From Acidobacteriota bacterium (GTDB taxonomy: Bacteria; Acidobacteriota; Terriglobia; Terriglobales; Acidobacteriaceae): a stretch of 19,345 nucleotides of DNA. The position numbers and the translations under genes are program-made. A model generated the notes under the pieces. The model did no database searches. It was not told the origin of the DNA and saw nothing but the letters and a program-made list of their open reading frames with translations. Where the stretch lies: assembly GCA_021809235.1 (NCBI GenBank), contig JAKBAG010000026.1:1-19345 (forward strand), given 5' to 3'. Positions 1-7,015 of this stretch are shown in pieces. Each line of letters begins with the position of its first letter. The stretch's first letter is position 1.

Positions 1-1482
1 GGCAAGCGATGGCTGATGATCGACCGTCTCCTCCAGCCGGGCCCGCCAGTAGAGGGCGCTGACCGTCTCTGGAGCGTCGGGATACAGGCGAATCTGCTGT
101 TCAAAAAACTGGGAGGCCTGCGCCGTTTGCCCCATCCGATAGCTGAGCCAGCCTGCCCGCCAGTGGGCGGCTGCGGCGTGGTCGCTTGAGGGAAACAACT
201 CCGCCAGTTGGGCATAGTCCGTGATGGCATGGGAATAGTCCCGGCTCAGCAGGTTCATGTTGCCAGCGGAAAACAGCGCATCGGCCAGCCACGGGCTGTG
301 GGGGAAATCCGCCTGCAGCTGGGCAATGCGCTCCTGCACGGCGGAGGCATCGCCGCGGTTTCGGTCCAGTTCCAGCAGCAGGTCGATACGACGCGCAGCG
401 GAGTCAGCTCCGGCGACCGGCAACGCCTCAGCTTCGGCTTCTGTCAGGCGTTTGAGATGCAGATCGCAGGCCGCCGCGGCCACGCGGGCGCTGGCCACAG
501 CATCGGGGCCAAGTCCGGCATGGCGCGCCAATGCTCGATACTGCTCGGCAGCTTCCGCATACCGATGGGAGCGATAGAGCGTGTCTCCAACCAGACGCAG
601 GTCGGCAGCCGATAGCAGAGACTCCATTCCAAGCGCCTGCAGACGGGCATGTGCTATGGTGGCCTCCGCAGAGAGTGGAAAGGCGACAAAGACGTGACGA
701 TAGAGCTCTGCGGCAGCTTCGGTGTGGTTCAGCGCTTCCGCCACCTGAGCCTGAGCAAGTTGATAGCCACGCCGCCCGGAGGACTCCGGTGCGGCAGCCA
801 GAACACGCTCTGCTTCCTGAGGATTGGATTCAGCCAGCAGCACCTGGGCAAGCAGCTCCGGAACTTCCGCATCGAAAATGCTGTCCGGATGACGATCAGC
901 AAAGCCGGTAAGCAATGCGGCGGCCTGCGGCTGGTGGCCAGCCAGATGGTCAGCGCGGGCTTCGAGAAATTCATCGTAATCCGCCAGCGCGTCACTGGCC
1001 TTGCGCGCGGACTCCAGGCTGGGGATGGCTTCCGCAAATTTGCCTTCCTGCAGGTAGGCGTAGCCCAGGCTCAGCCACGCAGCGGCAGCCGCATCCCCCT
1101 GATGACGCCGTGCGTAGGCAGTAATGGCAGCAAAGGCAGCTGGCGTCCGGGTAGCCACCAGCTGCTCAGCCATGGGACGCAGCTCCGTGGAGGCGACGAA
1201 GGCCTGATGATAGCGCTGGATGCGGCGGGCAGAGGCGTGATGACGGCGATGGCGGCGCGATTTGCCAGCCTTTGCGGTATGGTTGCTGGAAGTCCGATGT
1301 ACAGCTACGGAATGCTTCTTTCCGGAATTTGTCTTCCTCTGATGCGTATGTTCGGCAGTGCTGGAACCGGTTGCCTGCGCCAGAGACAGGGCATTCGCGG
1401 CCTGTGGCATGGCAAGGCCGAAGGCCAGCAGGAGAACAAGGCAGGGCAGGCAGGTAGCTCGGGATGGAAGATTGGCAACCAT
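1..1482 (-). CDS. Secreted TPR protein, probable soluble lytic murein transglycosylase (Slt-like), C-terminus outside window
   Basis: The reading frame is open from ATG at 1482 to the window edge, giving 494 codons without a stop. An in-frame TAG lies four codons upstream, so the start is well fixed. Residues 1-31 are a signal peptide (hydrophobic LVLLLAFGLAM, likely cleavage after AANA), so the protein is exported. Residues 45-92 form a strongly basic, His-rich linker with nine His. The rest is alpha-helical TPR-type repeats (for example WLSLGYAYLQEGKFAEA near 136-151; HWRAGWLSYRMGQTAQASQF near the visible end), then ALYWRARLEE. That last pattern is the one seen where the helical U-domain of Slt70-like lytic transglycosylases approaches the catalytic domain. 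The catalytic SLT domain would be encoded beyond position 1 and is not visible, so the enzymatic role (peptidoglycan cleavage in the periplasm) is inferred. A plain TPR/outer-membrane assembly protein is the alternative. Confidence 0.75.
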   Translation of the reverse strand, partial: MVANLPSRATCLPCLVLLLAFGLAMPQAANALSLAQATGSSTAEHTHQRKTNSGKKHSVAVHRTSSNHTAKAGKSRRHRRHHASARRIQRYHQAFVASTELRPMAEQLVATRTPAAFAAITAYARRHQGDAAAAAWLSLGYAYLQEGKFAEAIPSLESARKASDALADYDEFLEARADHLAGHQPQAAALLTGFADRHPDSIFDAEVPELLAQVLLAESNPQEAERVLAAAPESSGRRGYQLAQAQVAEALNHTEAAAELYRHVFVAFPLSAEATIAHARLQALGMESLLSAADLRLVGDTLYRSHRYAEAAEQYRALARHAGLGPDAVASARVAAAACDLHLKRLTEAEAEALPVAGADSAARRIDLLLELDRNRGDASAVQERIAQLQADFPHSPWLADALFSAGNMNLLSRDYSHAITDYAQLAELFPSSDHAAAAHWRAGWLSYRMGQTAQASQFFEQQIRLYPDAPETVSALYWRARLEETVDHQPSLA

Positions 1483-1506
1483 ACTCTCACTCTAAGACGG
1501 TTTTCC

Positions 1507-1531
1507 CTGCCGAACGGCTGCCGAGTGGCAG
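1507..1531. repeat. Short repeat cluster upstream of the Slt-like gene
   Basis: CTGCCGA occurs at 1507-1513 and again at 1518-1524, 11 bp apart (about one helical turn). The second copy is followed by the inverted half GGCAG at 1527-1531, making a CTGCC-N4-GGCAG hairpin or operator. It lies 25-49 bp upstream of the minus-strand start at 1482, in the 233-bp gap between divergent genes. A regulatory role is inferred from spacing and position only; such short GC-rich repeats can arise by chance. Confidence 0.3.
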
Positions 1532-1715
1532 AATGAATCTGCTCGGTTACGAAATCGGGAGGTGTCTCAGCCAGACAACCGCTTTGGACCAGAGGTCAGT
1601 CCCAGGGCAGTTCGGCATGGAAGGGCAGGATTCGATACACTGAGCGTGACGCCGTTGTCATTGAGGCTATGAAAACGACGTTGAAAGGCAGCGATTCTTT
1701 CGCGACCAATACGAC

Positions 1716-2339
1716 ATGGCGACCATCCAAGTTACAGAAGGAAATGAACCTCACCCGGACGTTGCGCTGGTTGCCAGCGCGGTAGCCGGGGATGTTCATG
1801 CTTTCGAAAAGCTGATCAGCAAGTATGATCGACAGATCTTTCGCATTGCGCAGCACATTACGCAGAACCGCGAGGATGCGGAAGATGTGATGCAGGATGC
1901 GTTTCTGAAGGCATATGAGAAGCTGGACCAGTTTCAGGGAAACAGCAAGTTTTATACGTGGCTGGTGCGGATTGCGGTTAATGAATCGCTGATGCGACTG
2001 CGTAAACGGCGGACGGGCAAGATGGTCTCGATCGATGAGGACATTGAGACCGACGAGGGAAGCGTACCGAGGGATCTGGCGGATTGGAGTCCAAATCCCG
2101 AGCAGAATTACAGCCAGGCGGAACTGGCGAAGATTCTGCGGAAGACGATTCAGGGTTTGCCGCCGGGATTCAGGGTGGTGTTTGTGTTGCGAGATGTGGA
2201 TGGTCTTTCGACTGAGGAAACGGCGGAGATGCTGGGGCTGAGCGTTCCAGCGGTGAAGTCGCGACTGCTGCGGGCACGCCTGCAGCTGCGGGAACGACTG
2301 AGCCGATATTTCCGCTCGAAAAAGGCTGGTGAAAAGTGA
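1716..2339 (+). CDS. ECF-family RNA polymerase sigma factor (sigma-24/RpoE-like)
   Basis: A 207-residue protein with the two-domain layout of extracytoplasmic-function sigma factors. Region 2 spans about residues 28-98: FEKLISKYDRQIF, then the DAEDVMQDAFLKAYEKL helix that binds core polymerase, and TWLVRIAVNESLMRLRKR for -10 recognition. A short acidic linker (about 105-130) follows. Region 4 (about 138-195) has the helix-turn-helix LSTEETAEMLGLSVPAVKSRLLRARLQL for -35 binding. It directs core RNA polymerase to a specific stress or envelope regulon, which cannot be named from sequence. ATG 1716 is the only sensible in-frame start but has no clear Shine-Dalgarno sequence. The gene overlaps the next one by 4 nt (GTGA), the usual arrangement for a sigma factor and its inhibitor, so stoichiometric co-expression is likely. 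Confidence 0.93.
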   Translation: MATIQVTEGNEPHPDVALVASAVAGDVHAFEKLISKYDRQIFRIAQHITQNREDAEDVMQDAFLKAYEKLDQFQGNSKFYTWLVRIAVNESLMRLRKRRTGKMVSIDEDIETDEGSVPRDLADWSPNPEQNYSQAELAKILRKTIQGLPPGFRVVFVLRDVDGLSTEETAEMLGLSVPAVKSRLLRARLQLRERLSRYFRSKKAGEK

Positions 2340-2572
2340 CCTGCACGGAATTTCTAGCGATGTTGGACGAGCTGATTGAGGGGTCGGTCTCTGCGGAGAT
2401 GCGAAAGCAGCTTGAGGAACATCTGGGCGGGTGCGCGCATTGCACGGTGACGCTGAACACGACGCGCAAGACAATCGAGGTATATCGCTCCAACGAGCTG
2501 TATGCCCTTCCCAAGAGCGTACGCGACAGGCTGCATGCGGCGATTGTGGCGCGCTGCAAAAACGGCTGCTGA
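2336..2572 (+). CDS. Soluble zinc-finger (ZAS/zf-HC2) anti-sigma factor
   Basis: A 78-residue protein starting at a GTG that overlaps the stop of the sigma gene (GTGA), so translation is probably coupled. It carries the full zinc-binding anti-sigma (ZAS) pattern: C3-x25-H29-x3-C33-x2-C36. There is no hydrophobic segment, so unlike RseA-type inhibitors it should stay in the cytoplasm and hold the adjacent sigma factor by direct binding. Two further cysteines sit at the very C-terminus (C74 and C78, in RCKNGC). In the RsrA branch of this family thiol oxidation releases zinc and the sigma factor; a redox role here is an inference from the cysteine pattern. It is shorter than most ZAS proteins, with little beyond the core domain. 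Confidence 0.85.
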   Translation: MTCTEFLAMLDELIEGSVSAEMRKQLEEHLGGCAHCTVTLNTTRKTIEVYRSNELYALPKSVRDRLHAAIVARCKNGC

Positions 2573-2732
2573 GCGCTGCCTCGGCGTTTGTCTTCCCTGC
2601 TCAGCGTGCAAGGACTTATTTCACCTCACTATTTCCGTGTTTGGATTGCAATCGTCCGCCCGGCGCACGGTGCGGTCCGTGGTTGATTCCCCAGTCCGAA
2701 TAAGTATTCGCTGTGATCCGGTTCGACAGCAG

Positions 2733-3047
2733 CTACATGACCTTTCGCCACCAGGCAGTCCGCTCATCGCTGATGAAGTGCGTACGGTCGCCGCGCGACA
2801 GGTAAAAGTCCAGAATGTCATTCTTCTGAAAGGAATCGCAGTCCGGCCAGGATGTATCAATGTCGAGCCTGACGGTATTGTTGTGTTCGTCGGCCAGAAC
2901 AATCTCTGTGGGCGAGCAGGCGATGACTCGCTGCGCCTTGAGTGCAAAAACCGTCCCTGGCGGTGGCGGTGGCGCCACATTGCTGGCCAGTTTACTGAGC
3001 ACAAGAATGAAGAGCATGACGGCGGCGATGCTGAGAATGCGCTTCAT
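2733..3047 (-). CDS. Small exported or membrane-anchored protein of unknown function
   Basis: 104 residues, not recognised. Residues 1-25 are one hydrophobic segment after MKR (ILSIAAVMLFILVLSKLAS), a signal peptide or N-terminal anchor. A proline run (APPPPPG, about 25-31) acts as linker. The remainder is a small soluble domain, probably beta-rich (TEIVLADEHNNTVRLDI; NDILDFYLSRGD), with two cysteines (in ACSP and PDCDS) that could form a disulfide outside the cytoplasm. It lies 144 bp downstream of the M48 protease gene on the same strand and may be co-transcribed or have its own promoter. No strong ribosome-binding site is visible. The plausible signal peptide and compact domain support a real gene, but homologs would be needed to confirm it. 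Confidence 0.6.
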   Translation of the reverse strand: MKRILSIAAVMLFILVLSKLASNVAPPPPPGTVFALKAQRVIACSPTEIVLADEHNNTVRLDIDTSWPDCDSFQKNDILDFYLSRGDRTHFISDERTAWWRKVM

Positions 3048-3191
3048 GACAGAATCCCGGCGGTGGAGTGCAGCGGCTGAACCGTGCTGATGACACTAAT
3101 CATACCGCAGGGCGCAATCCAGACGCGGATCCTATCCGTGCCGTACCAGGACCATGGCGGACCGTCGGATATTACGTCGGGGATTACCGAT

Positions 3192-4514
3192 TCAGTTGCT
3201 GACGCTACTGGTGGTGTTCGAAGTCGTGCCGGTGTCGTCGGTCCGGCGATGCAGCGTGGGTTGGTCGTCGCCATTGGTGGGCGGTGCATTGCCGTCCTGC
3301 GTTGACGTGCTTGCCTTGCGAAGCGAGGGCGCATGCAGGCCGCGCTTGTCGAGCAGGCGACGCTTGTTTTCAATGCGTGCCAGCCGAGCCTTGACCTCAT
3401 CGAACTCCGAAGTGGTGACCAGATAATCAGATTTTGCAGGCAGATAATGGGCAATCTCGTACTGGGAGTTCTCGATGCGGTCCGGCGTCTGGGGATGGTC
3501 AGAGAACGTCTTGGAGATGATGCCTGGCTTGCGCTTTTCCAGAGCTTCGATCTTCTCAAAGAACGCAATGAAGGCCTGCGGATCGTAGCCGGAGCGATAC
3601 ATGTACTCGATGCCGAGGAAGTCAGCCTGAGCTTCAAATTCGCGGGAGAAATGAAGGAAAGTGAGTGGAACCGCGATCGAGGATGCTTCGTAGAGTTCAT
3701 AGCCGGTCATACCACCGAGGAAGATGAGCGGCACGGTGCCGATTTGGGCGTAGTTCAGGCGGGTCATCTCGCGCGCGGCGTGATGCGCAGCAACGTGAGC
3801 AATTTCATGGGCCATAACTCCGGCCATCTCCGCCTCGGTATCCGCATTGAGGATGAGGCCTGAGTTGACATAGAAATAGCCTCCGGGCAGGGCAAAGGCA
3901 TTGATCTCGTCAGAGTCAATCACCTTGATGGTGAACGGCACCTTGGCATCGGAGTTTTTTACAATATTCTGGCCAATGCGATTCACATATTCGGTTACGA
4001 CCGGATCGGTGATGAAACGGGCGCTTTTATCAATCTCCGCCGCATAGGTGTGGCCCATGCGGATCTCCCAGTCCGTGGAGTACCAATTGCCGATTCCACG
4101 ACCACCAATCTGGCGATTGCCCACCGCGTTGACGTCTTCAATACTTCCTGGCTTGACCTTGTCCATATCGCTGCCCGGCTCGGCGATGGAAATTGGCTGG
4201 CTGGCTGCGGCCACCTTTGCGTCTTTTTTCGCGGCCTTTCTGTCTTTGTTTGTATCCGCGGCTGCAGCGTTGTCCGAGGACTTCCTTCCGGATGCCGGCT
4301 TCGCTGCTGAATCGGGCGATTGCGGACGTGTGGAAGTAGGCTGAGGTGAGCCGGGTAGCGGCTCACTGGGCGATGCCGGGACCGGATTCTGTGGCGGGGC
4401 TGAGGCGGGGGTTCCGGTGGGCGCCGGAGTGGTGTTTTGCAATGGCAGAGCTGATACCTGGCCCACAAGCAGAGCGGCAACGATCAGACCTGGAAGGATG
4501 AACGCGCGATGCAT
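3192..4514 (-). CDS. Periplasmic M48-family zinc metalloprotease (BepA/YfgC-like catalytic domain)
   Basis: 440 residues with a signal peptide (1-22, cleavage likely after QVSA). A long Pro/Ala/Ser/Lys-rich low-complexity stretch covers about 25-110, then comes the peptidase M48 domain (about 150-350). The zinc site is clear: HEIAH at 236-240 with a third ligand in the FEAQAD helix (E294). Upstream NAFALPGGYFYVNSGL is the substrate-edge strand typical of M48, and SDHPQTPDRI (338-347) closes the domain. Family members degrade or rescue misfolded outer-membrane proteins in the periplasm. The TPR domain of BepA is absent; instead there is a Ser/Thr-rich tail of about 50 residues. The start is supported by AGGAG 8 nt upstream (4523-4527, read on the minus strand). 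The gene is divergent from the phosphatase gene. Confidence 0.92.
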   Translation of the reverse strand: MHRAFILPGLIVAALLVGQVSALPLQNTTPAPTGTPASAPPQNPVPASPSEPLPGSPQPTSTRPQSPDSAAKPASGRKSSDNAAAADTNKDRKAAKKDAKVAAASQPISIAEPGSDMDKVKPGSIEDVNAVGNRQIGGRGIGNWYSTDWEIRMGHTYAAEIDKSARFITDPVVTEYVNRIGQNIVKNSDAKVPFTIKVIDSDEINAFALPGGYFYVNSGLILNADTEAEMAGVMAHEIAHVAAHHAAREMTRLNYAQIGTVPLIFLGGMTGYELYEASSIAVPLTFLHFSREFEAQADFLGIEYMYRSGYDPQAFIAFFEKIEALEKRKPGIISKTFSDHPQTPDRIENSQYEIAHYLPAKSDYLVTTSEFDEVKARLARIENKRRLLDKRGLHAPSLRKASTSTQDGNAPPTNGDDQPTLHRRTDDTGTTSNTTSSVSN

Positions 4515-4715
4515 GCTGTCAGCTCCTTCCTAACGCTTTTTACCCTGCGGTCATAGGCTGCGGTCTGTCATGGACTGCTTTCCTATGGGGTACGTGCCAA
4601 CTGACCTTAGTATGCGCTGAAGGACGAGGATACGTCGATCCAATTTTTACGACATCGAAGTGCCTGCTGGTATTGGATGGGCAAAATGACGACAAAATTC
4701 AATGCGATCAGGCTC

Positions 4716-4721
4716 TATACT
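4716..4721 (+). promoter_or_regulatory. Candidate -10 box (TATACT) of the phosphatase gene
   Basis: TATACT differs from the sigma-70 consensus TATAAT at one base. It is followed by GA and lies 9 nt before ATG 4731, so transcription would start about 2-3 nt before that codon, giving an almost leaderless mRNA. No good -35 hexamer is seen 16-18 bp upstream (A-rich). The same TATACTGA-to-start spacing occurs at dedA. Confidence 0.4.
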
Positions 4722-4730
4722 GAAGCGCAT

Positions 4731-6950
4731 ATGAGGAATCGGCCAAGGATCTGGCACGGCGGCCCAGAAGCATATTTCGCCGGTGAACGACTGTGGAGGA
4801 GATGGGCCGTACTGGCTCTTTTGACCGCTGTTTGCATACAGGCGGCCTCTGCGCAGCAGCCGGACAGTGGTTCCACAATCCAGCACCATGGGCCACCGCC
4901 CATGGTGCGGCTGATGCGTGGACGCATCCATCCGCCGGGCGGCGAACTGCCCAAGCCCGGCGAGTCGACTGTCTTTGATGCGACGCAAATGGGCGCGCCG
5001 ATTGTGCTGGACCACAACTGGCGGCTGGGTATTGCTGCCAGCACGGATCCTGCCCAGGTGAACTTTGACGACTCCAAATGGCCGATGCGGGATGCCAGCG
5101 AGGCGCTGGACGAGATTGATGAGACGGCAGCCGACCAGCCCCCCGGAGCCCCGCAGCAGGAAACCGGAATCGTCCATATACATCGGCACGGCAGGCCGTA
5201 CGCCTGGTTTCGACTGAAGGTAAAGCTCCCACCACAGCATGGGCCGCTTTCGCTGATGGTGCAGGTTCCGGTCACGCGCAGTTCGCAGATGGTGGTCTTC
5301 AGCGGCGATGTGGGCATGGACCTTTACATTGATGGCAGGCAGGTGCAACCGATAAGCCTGAGCGGTAAGCGCGCCGATCCCTTTGAACAGGTGACGCGTC
5401 TCTATCCGGTGGACATCCCGGCCAACGAGTCCGTGATGACCCTGGCTGTGCGAACGCCTTTCACCCCAGTGGGGCTGGACGCGTACACCAGCTTTTTTGC
5501 GCATCGAAAGTTTGTGCTGGGAGCAGCCAGCGATCTGCCGGCACACGTGGAAGTCTGGCGCGACGCGATGCTGATGCAGTGGCTTCCTACTCTGGTGGAC
5601 AGCGGACTGAAGGTCCTGCTGGCGGTATTTCTCCTGGCACTTTTCTGGACCCAGCGCGATCATCGGGAGTATCTGTGGCTGGGCATCCACCTGCTGTTTA
5701 TTGCTCCGCTCGCCTTTGTCAGCTACGCCGGCAGCATGGGACTGGAGTCCCAGAAGGTTGTCTTTGCCTGTACGGTGCAACTGCTGCTGATTTCCGCCTA
5801 CTTTTATTTTGAGTTCCTCTACAGCTTTCTCTATCTCAAGCGGCGCTGGTTTGTGACTGCTCTGCGTTTTTCCGCTCCACTGCTACTCAGCTTCGGACCT
5901 TTGCTGATGGGCATCCAGAGGGGCGAAGCAGTGGCGCTGGCATGGGTAGGATCCCTGCTGTATGCTCTGGCCTGGATCGCTGCGTGGATGATCTTTGTTG
6001 GCTGGCAACTGACGCGTGCCGCGCTGCGCAAAAACTATGAGGCCGCTCTGCTGCTGCTGCCGCTGCTGCTCAGCGTGCTTGGCGCTGTGGAGCTTTCTTC
6101 CACGCTGGCGGCCTCCAGCCTGAAGGCAGCGCCGGTCGAGTCTCCCTTGACCTTCCGCGCCGGGCCGATTCCGGTGCATGTCTCCGATGTCGCGGATTTT
6201 CTGGGCATTGTGGTGATCCTTATCATCATCTTCGTCCGCTTCCAAAGAATTCATCGGGAGCGGCAGCGCGTCTCCAGCGAGCTGGCCGCGGCACGCAGCG
6301 TGCAGGAGGTGATGATTCCGCTGGACGCACCGAAAACTCCTGGCTTTGATGTGGATACGGTCTATGCGCCGGCCAATGAGGTTGGCGGGGATTTCTACCA
6401 TATTCACCCCACCAGCGAGGGCGGGTTGCTGGTGGTGATAGGGGATGTGGCGGGCAAGGGATTGCAGGCGGCAATGAATGTGTCGATGCTGATGGGCGCG
6501 CTGCGGCTGACACGAGCCACTTCGCCGGGCAAGATTCTTACGGAACTGAACCGCGTAGTGGCAGGCGGCGCCAGCTTTACCACCTGCGAAGCGGCTTACT
6601 TTGCTCCGGACGGGGAGCTAACCCTGGCCAGCGCCGGACATCCAGCTCCGTATCTCAACAGTCATGAGGTGAATATGCCGGGAGGTCTGCCGCTGGGTGT
6701 GGTAGCGGAAGCGCAGTACGAGGAAGTGCACCTGTACATGCATCCGGGAGACCGGCTGCTGCTGATCTCCGATGGGATTCCCGAAGCACGGCGCGCGACG
6801 GGGGAACTCTTCGGTTTTGATCGCATCCGCAACATCAGTACAGAATCTGCATTTTTCATCGCGGATACGGCCCGTAATTTTGGACAGGAGGACGACATTA
6901 CTGTCCTGACCATCCGCAGGCAGGGCTCGGCGATGGCGAAGGCCGGGTGA
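4731..6950 (+). CDS. 7TM receptor-type PP2C/SpoIIE serine/threonine phosphatase
   Basis: 739 residues from ATG 4731; upstream in-frame ATGs at 4677 and 4686 would add 18 or 15 residues. ATG 4731 puts the signal peptide (VLALLTAVCIQAASA, ending near 41) closest to the N-terminus, and TATACT lies just ahead of it. Residues about 42-285 form an extracytoplasmic beta-rich, jelly-roll-like sensor. Seven membrane helices follow (about 288-306, 313-335, 343-369, 373-394, 400-425, 436-456, 486-504), the 7TMR-DISM architecture. A short coiled linker leads to the SpoIIE-type PP2C domain (about 525-735), with metal-binding motifs NEVGGDFY (D554), VIGDVAGKG (D572), LLISDGIPEA (D681) and GQEDDITVL (D721/D722). 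It should dephosphorylate an anti-anti-sigma-type or other Ser/Thr phosphoprotein in response to an external signal. No kinase or STAS partner is in the window. Divergent from the M48 gene. Confidence 0.9.
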   Translation: MRNRPRIWHGGPEAYFAGERLWRRWAVLALLTAVCIQAASAQQPDSGSTIQHHGPPPMVRLMRGRIHPPGGELPKPGESTVFDATQMGAPIVLDHNWRLGIAASTDPAQVNFDDSKWPMRDASEALDEIDETAADQPPGAPQQETGIVHIHRHGRPYAWFRLKVKLPPQHGPLSLMVQVPVTRSSQMVVFSGDVGMDLYIDGRQVQPISLSGKRADPFEQVTRLYPVDIPANESVMTLAVRTPFTPVGLDAYTSFFAHRKFVLGAASDLPAHVEVWRDAMLMQWLPTLVDSGLKVLLAVFLLALFWTQRDHREYLWLGIHLLFIAPLAFVSYAGSMGLESQKVVFACTVQLLLISAYFYFEFLYSFLYLKRRWFVTALRFSAPLLLSFGPLLMGIQRGEAVALAWVGSLLYALAWIAAWMIFVGWQLTRAALRKNYEAALLLLPLLLSVLGAVELSSTLAASSLKAAPVESPLTFRAGPIPVHVSDVADFLGIVVILIIIFVRFQRIHRERQRVSSELAAARSVQEVMIPLDAPKTPGFDVDTVYAPANEVGGDFYHIHPTSEGGLLVVIGDVAGKGLQAAMNVSMLMGALRLTRATSPGKILTELNRVVAGGASFTTCEAAYFAPDGELTLASAGHPAPYLNSHEVNMPGGLPLGVVAEAQYEEVHLYMHPGDRLLLISDGIPEARRATGELFGFDRIRNISTESAFFIADTARNFGQEDDITVLTIRRQGSAMAKAG

Positions 6951-6964
6951 GCGCAGCGGAGCAA

Positions 6965-6993
6965 TTGCGAGTTAAGCTGGATTAAGCTAGACT
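6965..6993 (+). promoter_or_regulatory. Promoter of the vapBC module
   Basis: TTGCGA (6965-6970), a 17-bp spacer and TAGACT (6988-6993) match sigma-70 -35/-10 hexamers at 4 of 6 positions each with ideal spacing. The predicted start of transcription is near 7000, giving a leader of about 16 nt that contains the ribosome-binding site GAGG (7004-7007), 8 nt before ATG 7016. A perfect palindrome GCAATTGC (6961-6968) overlaps the -35 box. Confidence 0.55.
6972..6991 (+). repeat. Tandem 10-bp repeat in the vapBC promoter spacer, candidate operator
   Basis: TTAAGCTGGA (6972-6981) is directly followed by TTAAGCTAGA (6982-6991), nine of ten bases identical. The pair fills the spacer between the -35 and -10 hexamers and runs into the -10. 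Type II antitoxins usually repress their own promoter by binding such repeats; that role here is inferred. Confidence 0.45.
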
Positions 6994-7015
6994 TTTATTG
7001 ATCGAGGTGGCCCAG

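Noticed and set aside
649..1536. A plus-strand open frame of 295 codons over the Slt-like gene
   Set aside because: The minus strand encodes a signal peptide and TPR repeats over the same stretch; the plus-strand product has no recognisable domain.
1655..1711. TTGTCA (1655) or TTGAAA (1681) as -35 boxes for the sigma factor gene
   Set aside because: Neither has an acceptable -10 hexamer at 16-18 bp; I could not define this promoter.
1596..2474. A minus-strand open frame of 292 codons opposite the sigma factor
   Set aside because: Sigma regions 2 and 4 are unmistakable on the plus strand, and the antisense product looks like random composition.
2621..2700. CGCAC-G-GTGCG inverted repeat after the anti-sigma gene as a terminator
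   Set aside because: The single-base loop cannot form a hairpin and no T-tract follows.
4647..5780. A minus-strand open frame of 377 codons opposite the phosphatase
   Set aside because: The plus strand gives a coherent signal peptide, sensor domain and membrane helices; the antisense frame is His/Arg/Gln-rich without domain features.
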